Source of the DNA: Welwitschia mirabilis
Lineage: Eukaryota; Gnetophyta; Gnetopsida; Welwitschiales
Direction: 5' to 3'
NCBI GenBank assembly: GCA_051453625.1
Contig: JBOZIK010000001.1
Coordinates: forward strand, 17,689,140-17,753,139
Length of the DNA: 64,000 nt
The notes beneath the pieces are model-generated. The model saw only the letters and a program-made list of their open reading frames with translations, did not search any database and was not told the origin of the DNA. The translations under genes were made by a program, and so were the position numbers. How positions within the stretch are numbered: the first letter of the stretch is position 1; each line of letters starts with the position of its first letter. Of this stretch, positions 38,641 through 51,137 are shown one piece after another.

Positions 38641-40536
38641 TATTATAGTAAGCAAAACTTAACATTTACATCAAGGAATTAAGGCCCTATGAGTATGTTT
38701 AATTATTTATCGTGATGATTTTATGTATTTATTATGCTTAAATTCATGGAATTCTGATTTTACTAATAATATTCCTTGACACTATCATTTTACAAGATAA
38801 ATATATCATTAGAAGCATTATGACACAAGATGGAGGTGCGTTGAGCATATTTGGTGGTAGTCTTAGTTCTAGGAGTGACAACGCTAGTTACTTTAATCAA
38901 AATAGTACTAAACTCATGTTCCAAAGTTCTCTTGTTACAACTAATCCATTTCAATCATTTCCAAAAATAGAAGAGGAATGAAAAATATTCTCTAAGAAGA
39001 AACCTTAAACTTAGCCTCTTGACTAAAGAACAATTTTATGTACTTTGGCATTCTTTAGAATCACCCCATGAGATATTTAAAACTATAATTGTAAACCCTT
39101 ATTTAATTCTATAAATATCCTTTTTTTTTTTTCAATTAGGATAGAGCACTTCATATCATATAAATGTCAAAGAGTTTTTCTAAGCATCCCATAGGGATGG
39201 GCTAGCTACCAAGATAACATGATGCTTCTTGTTTTAGCATGAGTATATTTTCAAAATGTATTATTTTACTTTTTAGATAATAAACCATTACATATTCTTT
39301 ATACATTACTTTAATACCAAGTTGTGATTGTTTCATAATTGTTATGCTTAGGATTAACTAAGCATGCTTTTACTTTAAGATCTATTTGGTGATTCTTCTT
39401 TTTATTTTAGCTTGTGTAATATGAATGTTTATTTGATAGATCTAGACCCCTACTTTTCATGCTTATTTAATTCTTTNNNNNNNNNNNNNNNNNNNNNNNN
39501 NNNNNNNNNNNNNNNNNNNNNNNNNNNNNNNNNNNNNNNNNNNNNNNNNNNNNNNNNNNNNNNNNNNNNNNNNNNNACTTGTTATGCTTAGGATTAACTA
39601 AGCATGCTTTTACTTTAAGATCTATTTGGTTATTCTTCTTTTTTTTTTAGCTTACATAATGTGAATTTTTATTTCATAGATCTAGACCCCTACTTTTCAT
39701 GCTTATTTTATTCTTTCTATGAAGGATAGATGACTTGGATATATTACTTGATGTCTATGATGGATGATATTGTGCCATTTTTCTTAAGTGTAAACTACAT
39801 GAGCAGTCATGTTCATGATGGATTATATCATTATACTTGAGCTGGAAGTGAAAGCTACATTATTTTACTTTAGTACTTATGACTTTTCATAAAGTTATTA
39901 TGTTAGATTGAATATTGTGTTTCATTCTTAAATATCTCATACCATTTTATTCTTTACTACTCATTGTTATTTTGATTGCTTTACTGATATCTTTTATTAT
40001 NNNNNNNNNNNNNNNNNNNNNNNNNNNNNNNNNNNNNNNNNNNNNNNNNNNNNNNNNNNNNNNNNNNNNNNNNNNNNNNNNNNNNNNNNNNNNNNNNNNN
40101 TAGGTGACTTGGATATATTACTTGATGTCTATGATGGATGATATTATGCCATTTTTCTTAAGTGTAAACTACATGAGCGGTCATGTTCATGATGGATTAT
40201 ATCATTATGCTTGAGCTTGAAGTGAAAGCTACATTATTTTAATTTAGTACTTATGATTTTTCATAAAGTTATTATGCTGGATTGAATACTATGTTTCATT
40301 CTTAGATCTCTCATACCTTTTTATGCTTTACTACTCATTGTTATTTTAATTGCTTTACTGATAACTTTTGTTATCTATCTCTATAAAATAATTGCATTGG
40401 GACTATACTATAAATGAAAGTCCTAGTATTATTGGTAAAATTTAAGTTTACCCATAAAATTTATATTTCTAGGGTGATCTTGCTATTTATCATACATTAA
40501 TGATAGATAAAAGCATAGCCAAATTTCACCATAAAT
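38641..40536 (+). repeat. Gy-P1 3' LTR (LTR-A), inflated by two duplications
   Basis: It matches the 5' LTR from its start through the TATA box (39110-39117) to the CACCATAAAT end. Gaps at 39477-39576 and 40001-40100 each have repeated flanks (39337-39476 with 39577-39715, and 39727-40000 with 40101-40370). Divergence from the 5' LTR is clearly higher than between gap-flanking copies, so the insertion is old. Confidence 0.85.
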
Positions 40537-42060
40537 ATTAGTTCATCTTATAGTTATTTTACATCATTTGAATCCAAAACTAAGGCTTATTTTTAAGAAA
40601 TTCATAATTTTTTCATGACTACTATACACTAGCATATATTATCTACTAGGAATGAATATTTAAATTCTTTATAAAGATGCTTAAGTTTAATATTAGCAAC
40701 ATTATCTTCATTAAATGTTTTTTTTTTTAAATGAAGCACTTGGTAACTTTCTAGTAGAATGTCTCATAGTTAATATTTTCTTAGAGAGAAAGTATTACTT
40801 TTTCAGAGTTCCAAAAGTTTATGATATTCTAAGAAGGATAAAGATTTAAAAATTTTATATTCATTAGTTTTAATTAAGACCACATCTTTTAAGTCATTTA
40901 TATGGTTCTATTTAATTGCATTAAAATTTTCAAACTTAATATTCATATTTCCAAAGGATATTTTTACTACTATGTTTTATAGTATATTAGAAAGTCAAAA
41001 GTGATCAGGAATGAGTTTTTCCAAGACAAGGGAAAATAATATTATATTGTATTCCATATCCAAGACTATGAATTCCATAAACTATATTTACATATACCGC
41101 TAAGTCCTCTAGTATTCCCTTGGTAATCTTAATTGAGTGGTTAGCTAGTTATATAGTTATCATTGTTTTCTTTAGTCTCTCTAATCCTAGTTCTTAACAT
41201 AATGTATAAGGCATTAGGTTCATGATATATTTCAAGTCTAATAAAGATTTACTTATTCTATTGTTATCTATGAGATATGAATGTATTAAAAAACTAGGAT
41301 CTCTAAACTTTAGTATTATAGTGTTTACCCTTTGTGCTAAGAAATGGTTCATATTTATGCTTATTTTTTCTTTTAACTTTTACATATCTTAATTAATTTT
41401 ACATAACAAGAATTTTCCTAATAAAATCAAATAAAGGAATTCCTATGTTCAATATAGATGTGAGTCATTAGAAAATGGGCCCTTTTTAGTTTTTCATATC
41501 TATGTCTCTTCACATCATTCTTTTTATTCCTTTTAAGTTTAAATGCTAATTTATCTTTGGTATTAAATGTAGAAGATTATTTAATATGTGGTTGAATGTT
41601 TTCATTTACTTAAACTCCACTTCTAAATCATATAACTTTAATTTGGCTAACTTCATCTTATTCATTAATTATATTGAAATCATTAGGATTAGGAATAGAT
41701 TAGGATAACATATTATATTTTTCTTTTTAATTAATCAATCATAATAAGTGATATTTATTTTAAAAAAGTTTCTTCATTTCTAATTCTACACATTAATGAG
41801 TTTAAAAATTCTTTCTATTAATTTTAGATTATTTCTTATTATTGATTAATTAGTCATTATAATTATTTATCAATTCCCTCTAGTGGTTTATTCCATTATT
41901 TACTAGATGATTGTGAATAATATGTTTCATTTTATTAAGACTTTATTGAGGAATCAAGATGGATTTTCCATTTCAAGTTGTAAGAATATCCATAAGGAAA
42001 TGATGATTTCTATTGTTATTATCAAAAAAATAGACTTCTAGCTATTAAATTATTCATTTT
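40537..42060 (-). pseudogene. Gy-M2 gag C-terminus, protease and linker (right of the Gy-P1 insertion)
   Basis: On the minus strand from high to low: an Asn-rich stretch with Ser-Tyr-Asn-x-x-Trp (about 41960-42050), and FRSGVXVNENIQ, the family's L-R-S-G-K/V box (about 41610). LKFRDPSFLIHSYLIDNN follows near 41300-41355. The protease reads SLLDLKYIMNLMPYTLC (about 41210-41260, family A-L-L-D-L-G-A-S-V-N-L-M-P) and LANHSIKITKGILEDLAVYV. The active-site G-A-S has become Lys-Tyr-Ile. The linker IKLKHLYKEFKYSFLVDN follows at about 40650-40705. At 40537 the frame is broken by the Gy-P1 LTR and resumes at 28388. A small duplication surrounds the gap at 42078-42177. Confidence 0.8.
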
Positions 42061-42607
42061 CATAATTACTATCTCTTNNNNNNNNNNNNNNNNNNNNNNN
42101 NNNNNNNNNNNNNNNNNNNNNNNNNNNNNNNNNNNNNNNNNNNNNNNNNNNNNNNNNNNNNNNNNNNNNNNNNNNNNTCTAGCTATTACATTATTCATTT
42201 TCATAATTACTATCTCTTGATAGAGTAAGGTATAAAAATACCATTATGTTTTGCATTATCTAGAAGTACATATAAAACATATAGTTCCATCATCAATTAG
42301 CTACCTTTTTATGTCAAAAGGATTTCTCATGATTTTTGAAACTATCATATCTATTTTCTAAAATATTCTATGGTTTATTTAAATATTTAAATTAAATATA
42401 TACCACTTATCATTGCATTAGACACCTACTTTTTATGGTTAATCGTTCAAAACAAATGGTGTGAACTACATGCCCACTAATATTACTAAAGTAAATGCAA
42501 TTATTGTGGGATAAATAAACCTCATTCAAATGCTTAATCATTAAATTATAAGTTACCTACATATTAGAACTAGTTGAAATAGAAAAGAAAGTTCTTCCAT
42601 AAATATT
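42061..42607. other. Unassigned AT-rich DNA between Gy-M2 and Gy-P2
   Basis: The 100-N gap at 42078-42177 has about 40 bases repeated on either side. The remainder should hold the gag middle of Gy-M2 on the minus strand, but no motif is readable. Confidence 0.4.
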
Positions 42608-45292
42608 TGTTTACATGAAAAACGTTATTAAAATAGTCATTTTATCATAAAATTATGTCTTTGACCATTTTATACATGGATTATAAAATTATGAACTTTA
42701 TCATAAAATTTTTAAGTTAATTTTTGCCTTCTAGAAGACATGCTACAAAATGAAAAAAATTCCATTAGAAAATGCTAGCATCATTATTCAAGTCATCAGT
42801 GCTATTGGTTTTTCAAGGTAACATGAGTTTAAAGTTATGTTCTAGCATCTTTATGGGAAATACATCATATTCCACTTATGGACCTAGTCAAGTGTTAAAT
42901 TAGAATCAACCATAAACTTCAACAACACATGATAAAGGTGTAAAATAACACGTTGCAGTGCCATGTGATAGTAATAAGCATAATGATATGGATAACACAT
43001 GGCATAGCATCTGATGATAACAACATCATCATATATAGGCTATTTAATTACCTCTTTTTCATAAGAGAACAAGAAATCCTCCTTAACACTACATGAAAAA
43101 ATTTGTGACATTCTCTTAATGTAATTATCCAAATGTGTAATTTATTTTATGTAATCTTTATTAACCACTACCATTCAAAGATTATTAATACTCTCATCAT
43201 TTATAGAAGGGATTCATCCCTCATTATAAAATAATTTTAATTGGTAATGATAATGGAAATACTTACAGCATTNNNNNNNNNNNNNNNNNNNNNNNNNNNN
43301 NNNNNNNNNNNNNNNNNNNNNNNNNNNNNNNNNNNNNNNNNNNNNNNNNNNNNNNNNNNNNNNNNNNNNNNNGGATAATTAAACCTCATTTAAATGGTTA
43401 AGCATTAAATTATTAGTTACCTACATATTAGACCTAGTTGAAATAAAAAAGAAAGGTCTTTCGTAAAGATCTATTTACATGAAAAATGTCAACATTCCAA
43501 CCATGTATGTTTGATTAACTTAGCATAGAGAAGATATTAAAATAGTTATTTTATCATAAAATTATGTCTTTGATCATTTTATACATGAATTATAAAATTA
43601 TGAACTTTACCATAACATTTTTGAGTTAATTTTTGCCTTCTAGAAGAGATGCTAAAAAATGAAAAAAATTCCATTAGAAAATGCTAGCATCACTATTCAA
43701 GTCATCATTGCTATTCATTTTTCAAGGTAACATGAGTTTAAAGTTATTTTCTAGCATCTTTATGGGAAAGACATCATATTCCACTTATGAACCTAGTCAA
43801 GTGTTAAATTAGAATCAACCATCAAATTCAACAACACATGACAAAGGTGTAAAATGACACGTTGCAGTGACATGTGATAGTAATAAGCATAATGATATGG
43901 ATAACACATGGCATAGCATCTGGTGATAACAACATAATCATATATAGGCTATTCCATTGCCTCTTTTTCATAAGAGAATAAGGAATCCTCCTTAGCACTA
44001 CATGATAAAATTTGTAACCTTCTCTTAATGTAATTATCCAAACGTGTAATTTCTCTTATGAAATCTCTATCAACCACTAAAATTCAAATATTTCTAATAC
44101 TCTCATCATTTATAAAAGGGATTTAATCCCTCATTACAAAATAATTTTAATTGGTAATCATAATGAAAATACTTATAGCATTAGTATGTCATGGATTTTT
44201 CAGTTCCTTATTTAAGAGAGAACTTGTTCTAAGGCTAGCTTGAGGAGTTCATTTTAGCTTCATCTTCTTTTTGGATATAATGTATTTCATGATTTAATTA
44301 TTAGGTGAGGCTCCTTTTTGTGTTAGTATAAAAATACTTGTTTATTCTTTGATTTCTAGTTCACGTTAGCATGGTACTTTTAATACTAAGATGAGACTAC
44401 ATGATCAAGATCTTTTAAACTAAGTGAATTCTCTAAATTTAACTATTGGTTATAGTCACTATATTGTTAGATATTTTTAAGTATATGTGTCCTTACTTTC
44501 TATGTTCATAGACTGCTATGAAAGACTAAGTAACTATTGAATTCACCAACACTCATGTGATAAATGTGATTATGTCATTACATTCAAACTATTACAACTC
44601 AATGATTGAAAGCTTTTGTTTCAAGAATTATAGAAAATTTTGGAGTAAAGGTGGATTATTGAATAAGATAATNNNNNNNNNNNNNNNNNNNNNNNNNNNN
44701 NNNNNNNNNNNNNNNNNNNNNNNNNNNNNNNNNNNNNNNNNNNNNNNNNNNNNNNNNNNTATAAAAATACTTGTTCAATCTTTGATTTCTAGTTTACATT
44801 AGCATGGTACTTTTAATACTTATATGAGACTACATGATCAAGATCTTTTGAACTAAGTGAATTCTCTAAATTTCACTATTGGTTATAGTCATTATATTGT
44901 TAGATATTTTTAATTATATGTGTGCTTACTTTCTATGTTTATAGACTACTATGAAGGACTAAGCAACTATTGAATTCACCAACACTCATGTGGTAAATGT
45001 GATTATGTCATCACATTCAAACTATCACAACTCAATGATTTAAAGATTTTGTTGCATGAATTATAGAAAATTTTGGATTAAAGGTCGATTATTGAATAAG
45101 ATAAGCTAGATCTGTAGAGCATGTTTGATTCCCTATGTCACCAATTAAAGTTTATTATAGGATTGAAATTATTGTATTACTTTTGTTATGTTTATTACAA
45201 ATGTCACTATGAAAGAATGATTCTAGATCCTTACCTAGCTTATTTTATGTTTGAATTCTACTATAATCAATAATATAATTTAATTATGAATA
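42608..45292 (+). repeat. Gy-P2 5' LTR (family LTR-B), inflated by two duplications
   Basis: It matches 51138-54090 throughout. 42509-43272 is repeated at 43373-44170 around a gap. That unit includes about 100 bases outside the LTR, so the duplication is of the locus and not an LTR event. A second duplication (44327-44672 with 44760-45105) surrounds an 87-N gap. The LTR ends in ATGAATA just before the primer site, as the 3' LTR does before its target-site repeat. Confidence 0.85.
43032..43039 (+). promoter_or_regulatory. TATA-like box of LTR-B
   Basis: TATATAGG lies about 425 bases after the LTR start and recurs at 43940 in the duplicate. The corresponding place of the 3' LTR has lost it. 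Position and sequence suit a core promoter of an LTR. Confidence 0.4.
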
Positions 45293-45298
45293 GATTTA

Positions 45299-45318
45299 TG
45301 GTGCTATTGCTAGAGATA
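45299..45318 (+). promoter_or_regulatory. Degraded tRNA-Asp primer-binding site of Gy-P2
   Basis: TGGTGCTATTGCTAGAGATA lies 6 bases after the LTR end. Against TGGCGCCGTTGCCGGGGATA, all five differences are C-to-T or G-to-A changes, three of them at CpG or adjacent to it. It is better preserved than the Gy-P1 site. Confidence 0.75.
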
Positions 45319-46059
45319 TTATCATGATAGCTTTTTAAAAGTCACATAATTTTTCTTTCTTTAAATTTTTTTAGTTTTCTATTAGTTGGTTCTTCTTATT
45401 TTCTACTAAAACTTGAAATATTATTTTATTTTTCTTTTAAGTATTTATTTCACTTTCCTTTCTTTTTAGTGGTGGGTACTATTTCATTTCTAGTGAAATC
45501 TAAACTACTCTAATTTTAATTTTATTTTAGTTTTTTCCCCTCAAACCTAAATAATATTTCCATATTTGATATTTTGTGTTATAGGTATAATGAGGTTCTT
45601 ACTAATCATAATCAAAATAAGGATTAAAAAAGATGAAAAAATAAATCAAAACTCTAACTTTATGTGTTTTCTATTCTATTTTCTATAAACTCTTTAGTAA
45701 TTTGTTTTGGTTTCTATTCTATTGTAATTTTTAATAAAATTTTTAAAACATAAAATGTTTAGGATTTATTTTTTATGCATTTTATTTTAAGTTTTTATTG
45801 TTTCTATTTTTTGTTAAATTATTTTATCACCCCATAATACTAAATGTTTTCTGTGAACATTGTAAACCTAAGATACTTTCCTCGAGTTATAACCTTAAAA
45901 TCAACTACCACCATCACCTTCCTTAATGGGAGCCACTAGCATTTTTATGTAGAATTACTTGAAACCTTAATTGAGTCTTCTATAGACTATTAGAAATATG
46001 TTTATCATCTATACCTTTTCTTATATTTTTCTAAAATTATTTGCTTAGACTGAGATGAA

Positions 46060-47130
46060 TCAGGTTGACTAATTAGAAATCCTTTTAATAATAATATGGA
46101 CTTTAACAATGAAGAAAATAAAGAATAAAGAATTTTGTCTAAAAACTAACCTCATAACAATCCCCAAGAAATTCAAGCATCCATAAAAATTTCTAATATG
46201 GTTCTTAATGCCCTAGTAATATACACTAATTAAAATAAGAACTAACAACCTACATGCCTACTACGTTTTCTAAGAGATATCTCAAAAACATTGGTTAGAN
46301 NNNNNNNNNNNNNNNNNNNNNNNNNNNNNNNNNNNNNNNNNNNNNNNNNNNNNNNNNNNNNNNAATTCTTAGGAATTCTCTTGTGTAAAGTTCAATTACC
46401 GATAATACAAAGATTAGAATTCAAGATATCTACCATCTAGTTACTCTCTCATTTTCATAGCTTAGAATTTGAAGATGCCTCTTTTTACCTTAATGAATTT
46501 GAATGTGTTCTATCTATCCTACTCTAATACTCTAACACCCTACTATAATACTCCAATATCCTTAAACTACTATCATTTAAAGCATGAATTAATTAAAACA
46601 AATCTTTTATTTTCAATTTCTTTCCAAACCATAAGATGAATACTTTAATAGGAAAGATTATGAATTATTAACAAAATAATCATGAAACTTCTTATAAATC
46701 CTTAAAACAATTTAAGAATTATTCAAAAATTCCCATACTATGAGTTCAAGCTAGGTAGAGATATTAATTTATTTTATGATGAATTATCTGTCAAAAATAG
46801 GAAATTAATTAAGATGATAAGTAGAGGTATTTTTCTTTATCTTCTACTAGATAAGTATGGGATTACCTCAAAATGGTAGCTAAAAGCTCTAGAAATTAGG
46901 AGAAATAGATTTAACAACCTATATCTTAGATATATATTAGTTCCATTGGTGTTTTTAGGGTTCTAAGTAATTTTGATATCAATAATTAAATAGATGAATT
47001 ATCAAGAAGAGTAGAAATCCTTTTTCTCTATCTAAACCATTAATTGCCACGCACAAAATTTATCTATCACATAGATTCTCATAAAATACCTAAATGTCCT
47101 TCTATATCCATCCTTCAAAACATTATAAAT
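46060..47130 (+). pseudogene. Gy-P2 gag
   Basis: Gag forms the particle that packages the element's RNA. Around 46455-46510 the plus strand reads FHSLEFEDASFYLNEFECVL (family F-x-G-L-P-x-E-D-P-x-x-H-L-x-x-F). Around 46625-46735 it reads KMNTLIGKIMNY and ETSYKSLKQFKNYSKIPI, the family's L-R-x-E-I-x-x-F and E-S-L-Y-E-A-W-E-R-F-K-D-L-L-R-K-C-P. It is broken by stops and a 64-N gap (46300-46363). No retroviral-type zinc knuckle was seen. Confidence 0.7.
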
Positions 47131-47989
47131 GAAAAAATCAATGCTATAAAATACCAGTGATAAAGTAGTAAAAATAATACTTATTCAAACACTTAACAAT
47201 CCTGGGTGAAGGAATCATCCCAACATTTTTCAGAGATAAAATAATTCGCATGATTAAAATCATGTTAATTAATTAAGAATCCCATTTTCATTATCATTAA
47301 CTTACCAACAGCCCTCATTTTCTATCTCATTAGAGGAATCATTAAATAAAATAATAAAAACCCAAAACCAAATTATCCATAATTACAAATAAATTCTTAA
47401 GTAATATTTCTTCTTCTTGAGCAATATTGAATAAAATTTTCAATANNNNNNNNNNNNNNNNNNNNNNNNNNNTCAAAATCACATCCAAATACTTCAATAA
47501 ATCCTCTCCTCTCTAAATCAAATAGAACTTGATAAACTTCCCATGAGATCATAGTTAAAACCCTAAAGGAGATAGATTCATAAAAGGATTAGAGCTCAAC
47601 CAAATTAAAGAAACTAAAACCATTCATCATAAGAGTGGGAGAGAGTTGAATAAATAAATTAAGAAAAACATAATTGAAGAAGAACTAATTTCCATAGAAA
47701 TCAAGAAGGAGGATGAAACATTAGAAGAATCTTTTCCTATTTACTAAGAACCTTTATCCTTCTCACAGTAACTTAGAAAGGAGAACATTAGAAAGAAGTA
47801 ATTAAAACCTTTAGAGGTTTTCAAAGAGGTTAAAATGAACATTCCACTATTAAATATAATTAGATAAATCCTCTCTTATGCAAAATTCCTAATCTATATT
47901 TGTAAAATTAAGAGAAATATGCATGTTAAGAATAAGGTCTTTTTATCCTAGCAAATGACTGTAATAATACAAGATCAAATACTTCTTGA

Positions 47990-48420
47990 GTACAACGATC
48001 TTGGTTGCCATACAATTGCTATCATAATTAGAGGAAAACATCTTAGATGAGCCTTGTTAGGTCTAAAAATTATAAAGAACTTAACCTTAATAATCTTAAA
48101 AAGACTAAAATTCAATTTTAGTTAGCAGGGAACTCATTGGAATCACCATTATAATTGTTTAAGACATAATTATGTTAGTAGATAATTTCTCCTTTTTAGT
48201 AGATTTCATTATATTAGAAATGAATGTAATGAAGAATAATTTAGTTCTAGTTATTTTAGGCAAACCTTTTCTAGCAATGTCAAATGCTCTTATTAATTAT
48301 AAAGATAGTTGCATGAAAATTTATTTTATCAATTTAGTAATGGATCTAAATATTTTTAATATTATGGAATTTCTAGATAAAAATAATAATGCTAATTTTA
48401 TATATGAAGTCCATGATCTT
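47990..48420 (+). pseudogene. Gy-P2 aspartic protease, active site lost
   Basis: The protease would cleave the element's polyprotein. The frame reads ALLGLKIIKNL where A-L-L-D-L-G-A-S-V-N-L is expected (about 48053), so the catalytic Asp is Gly and a few residues are deleted. KELNLNNLKKTKIQF follows. The open part 48172-48420 reads VDNFSFLVDFIILEM, VILGKPFLAMSNALINYKDS and VMDLNIFNI, a close match to V-D-N-F-x-F-P-V-D-F-I-V-L-D-M, I-L-G-R-P-F-L-A-T-x-N-A-L-I-N and L-E-L-N-I-F-N-I. This is the longest clean coding stretch in the window. Confidence 0.8.
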
Positions 48421-48567
48421 GGTCCCTTTCATATTGAATCAAACACCCATTCTTCTCATGCTGATTTCAATGCTTTTTATTCTTCTTTAAAAGATTTATT
48501 AGAAAAGCATACATGTATGTGTAGAGTTAATTCAAGAAAAATATATGTTTCCTTTACATTTTTTTAA
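48421..48567 (+). other. Gy-P2 pol deletion junction with integrase tail
   Basis: After the protease the frame continues HDLGPFHIESN and then reads RVNSRKIYVSFTFF before a stop at 48565. The Gy-P1 integrase ends with Val-Asn-Ser-Lys, then Ile-Val, at 35895 (family F-K-V-N-G-H-R-L-K). Thus the pol interior, about 3 kb, is missing between roughly 48440 and 48520. Confidence 0.6.
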
Positions 48568-51127
48568 TAATCAAGGTTTTGAGCCTTACAACCATAATAT
48601 TTTTAACTCTTACACCTTTCATCCCTTTGAAAAGACCTTTGTAATAGCACTTTCTAAAGCACAATCAATTTGTTAATTCCCAATTCTTTTTCTTTTTTTA
48701 ATTAGTAACTATAACTATTGTTAGCTATTCAAACCATTTCATACACCCACTCCATTTTTTAATCACCTCATCAAGTGCATTAATAATTTATCTTACCATC
48801 CATAAGTTTCTAAGACTTTATGATCCTAGTTAATAATCTATAACAAATAAACCATTAGTAAATAATTACCTTGTCCTTATGAGTTAAGTAGAATTTAAGT
48901 TTACTCGTATTTTTCAAAAACAATTTTGCTTACTTTTAAGTTATCTTATTAAGGTTAGTTTTATGTAAGCTCTCTAAATTCAAAAAATGTGGTTTAAAAT
49001 TATGAAATCTAGTTTCATATTATGTTTGATGTTTTAAATTATTTTATAGGAACAAAATGTTTCTTAATTAGATCAGTCAATGACTCATTCTATGTGCATA
49101 AAAATATTAAATATGAGAAGTAATAATTAAAAGAAAATAAATTATCTCTTCTTCAAAACTACATTATAATTTGATCAATTAAATTAGGTTTGGTTAAATG
49201 CAACAAGGCTATGAATTCTTACTAGCAATTTTCTCTGATGAATTATTTGTAAGTTATTCAACTAGATCATTACTCTAGATGCTTGCTAGTATGTAGCATT
49301 TCTTCTTCATGAAATAACATGTTTAATTCTATTAGAGGAAAATGTCATAATACTAGATGCTAGATTTGATCTAAATGCTTGAAATAAGAAATATATGTGA
49401 TTGTAAAAAAGATAAAAATCATAAAGAAAATATGGGATTTGGATATTCTTATGTGATTGCTTTCTTTAACTTACAAACTTTCTGAACCAATTTTTGGATC
49501 TTATAGGTTTACATAGAGGATGTCTTATTTGTTCAGCATTATAATCCATTTAAATAAACATCAAATTCATAAAAGTTTTAATAAAGTGATCATTATTCTA
49601 GGATTTTTTGTCTTTTACATTCATAGGTATTTGGATTAATTTTCTTTTTTGTTACCATGAATTTCAAATAAAAGTCTTAGTCATAATGATTGCAACTTTC
49701 CATCCCATCCCTATTTTGTTTATTTCATATACCATTTAATTTTGCTTATAGCACTGAATCCTATCATTTTGGCTAATAAAACATTTCATAAACTTCTACT
49801 CTAAAAGTCCCAGAATAACTGGCACTACTACTAGTCCTTATCAACATTGCCATCTATATTTAGTTTTCATTTTTAAACTTGTCTGCAGCTTTGCCCATCT
49901 CATTTACAATATTTTCATATTTNNNNNNNNNNNNNNNNNNNNNNNNNNNNNNNNNNNNNNNNNNNNNNNNNNNNNNNNNNNNNNNNNNNNNNNNNNNNNN
50001 NNNNNNNNNNNNNNNNNNNNNNNNNNNNNNNNNNNNNNNNNNNNNNNNNNNNNNNNNNNNNNNNNNNNNNNNNNNNNNNNNNNNNNNNNNNNNNNNNNNN
50101 NNNNNNNNNNNNNNNNNNNNNNNNNNNNNNNNNNNNNNNNNNNNNNNNNNNNNNNNNNNNNNNNNNNNNNNNNNNNNNNNNNNNNNNNNNNNNNNNNNNN
50201 NNNNNNNNNNNNNNNNATCCCTATTTTTTTCATTTTATTTACCATTGAATTTAGCTTATAACATTGAATCCTATCATTTTGACTAATAAAACATTTCATA
50301 AACGTCTACTCTAAAAATCTTAAAATAACTGGTGCTACTACTAGTCCTTATGAACACCACCATCTATATTTTAGTTTTCATTTTTAAACTTTTTTGTAAC
50401 ATTGCCCATCTCATTTACAATATTTTCATATTTTTTAATCCCTAATGAAACTTTTCAGAAATTCACTATAAGCCATTTCCAACCATCATATCTTACCTTC
50501 ATTTTTTTCATTTTCAGTCCCATTCTCCTTACCTTCATATTAATTCTTATTTACAAAACTAGTGATTAGTCATTATTTATAAGAGTATCCCTCTTCTTGC
50601 ATTTTCTTATATCCTTTATAAAGTTTTGCATTATAGTATTTTTCTTTATAATGTATTCCATCAAAGAGACTTTCTAGCTTGTAGTGTAATAAAGAGCCAT
50701 GTAATCAAATTCTTTCTTTTGTAATATTCTCAAAACTCGTATAAAATTTTCTATCTTTTAATTTTGAGGACTAATTTTAGATTTGGTTAGAGGGTCTNNN
50801 NNNNNNNNNNNNNNNNNNNNNNNNNNNNNNNNNNNNNNNNNNNNNNNNNNNNNNNNNNNNNNNNNNNNNNNNNNNNNNNNNNNNNNNNNNNNNNNNNTAT
50901 AAAAGTTTCTATCTTTTTAATTTTGAGGACTAATTTTAGTTTTTGTTAGAAGGTCTGGCATCCTATTTTCACAAAATTATTTCAAAGTTTAAGGCCTTAT
51001 TTATTAAAAATTGATCAAAATTTTTAAGACATTATATCATTTTCATCCTTCCTTATTTTACTTGAATAATCTTTCCATCTTTATCATTTCTTTATTATGA
51101 TTTTTCAAGAGATTGGTAAAACTTTGA
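48568..51127 (+). other. Gy-P2 3' non-coding region
   Basis: There is no frame. Part of it (49190-49390) matches the Gy-P1 post-integrase region. Two gap-flanking duplications are present: 49707-49922 with 50217-50433 around a 294-N gap, and 50740-50797 with 50898-50955 around a 100-N gap. Confidence 0.65.
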
Positions 51128-51137
51128 CTAGGGAGTA
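51128..51137 (+). promoter_or_regulatory. Purine tract before the Gy-P2 3' LTR
   Basis: CTAGGGAGTA directly precedes TGTTTACATG. It is short and mutated but at the right place for a plus-strand primer. Confidence 0.35.

Larger units (their letters stand above)
28389..40536 (+). mobile_element. Gy-P1: plus-strand Ty3/gypsy element with two LTRs, pol only
   Basis: This element has a 5' LTR, a degraded tRNA-Asp primer site, the protease-RT linker, RT, RNase H, integrase, a long 3' non-coding region, a purine tract and a 3' LTR, all on one strand. Proposed target-site duplication is AATAG (28384-28388) and ATTAG (40537-40541), with one mismatch. Only about 1.2 kb separates the primer site from the linker, and no gag or protease motif is visible there. 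Gag-protease is thus deleted. The element sits in the minus-strand element Gy-M2. Five gap-flanking duplications inflate it. Collapsed length would be about 9-9.5 kb. Confidence 0.85.

Noticed and set aside
39915-40103. Hydrophobic plus-strand frame resembling a membrane segment
   Set aside because: It lies within the Gy-P1 3' LTR and ends in Ns, and the hydrophobicity reflects T-rich DNA.
42022-42204. Minus-strand frame repeating IMKMNN on both sides of a gap
   Set aside because: It is a product of the gap-flanking duplication and Ns, not a repeat protein.
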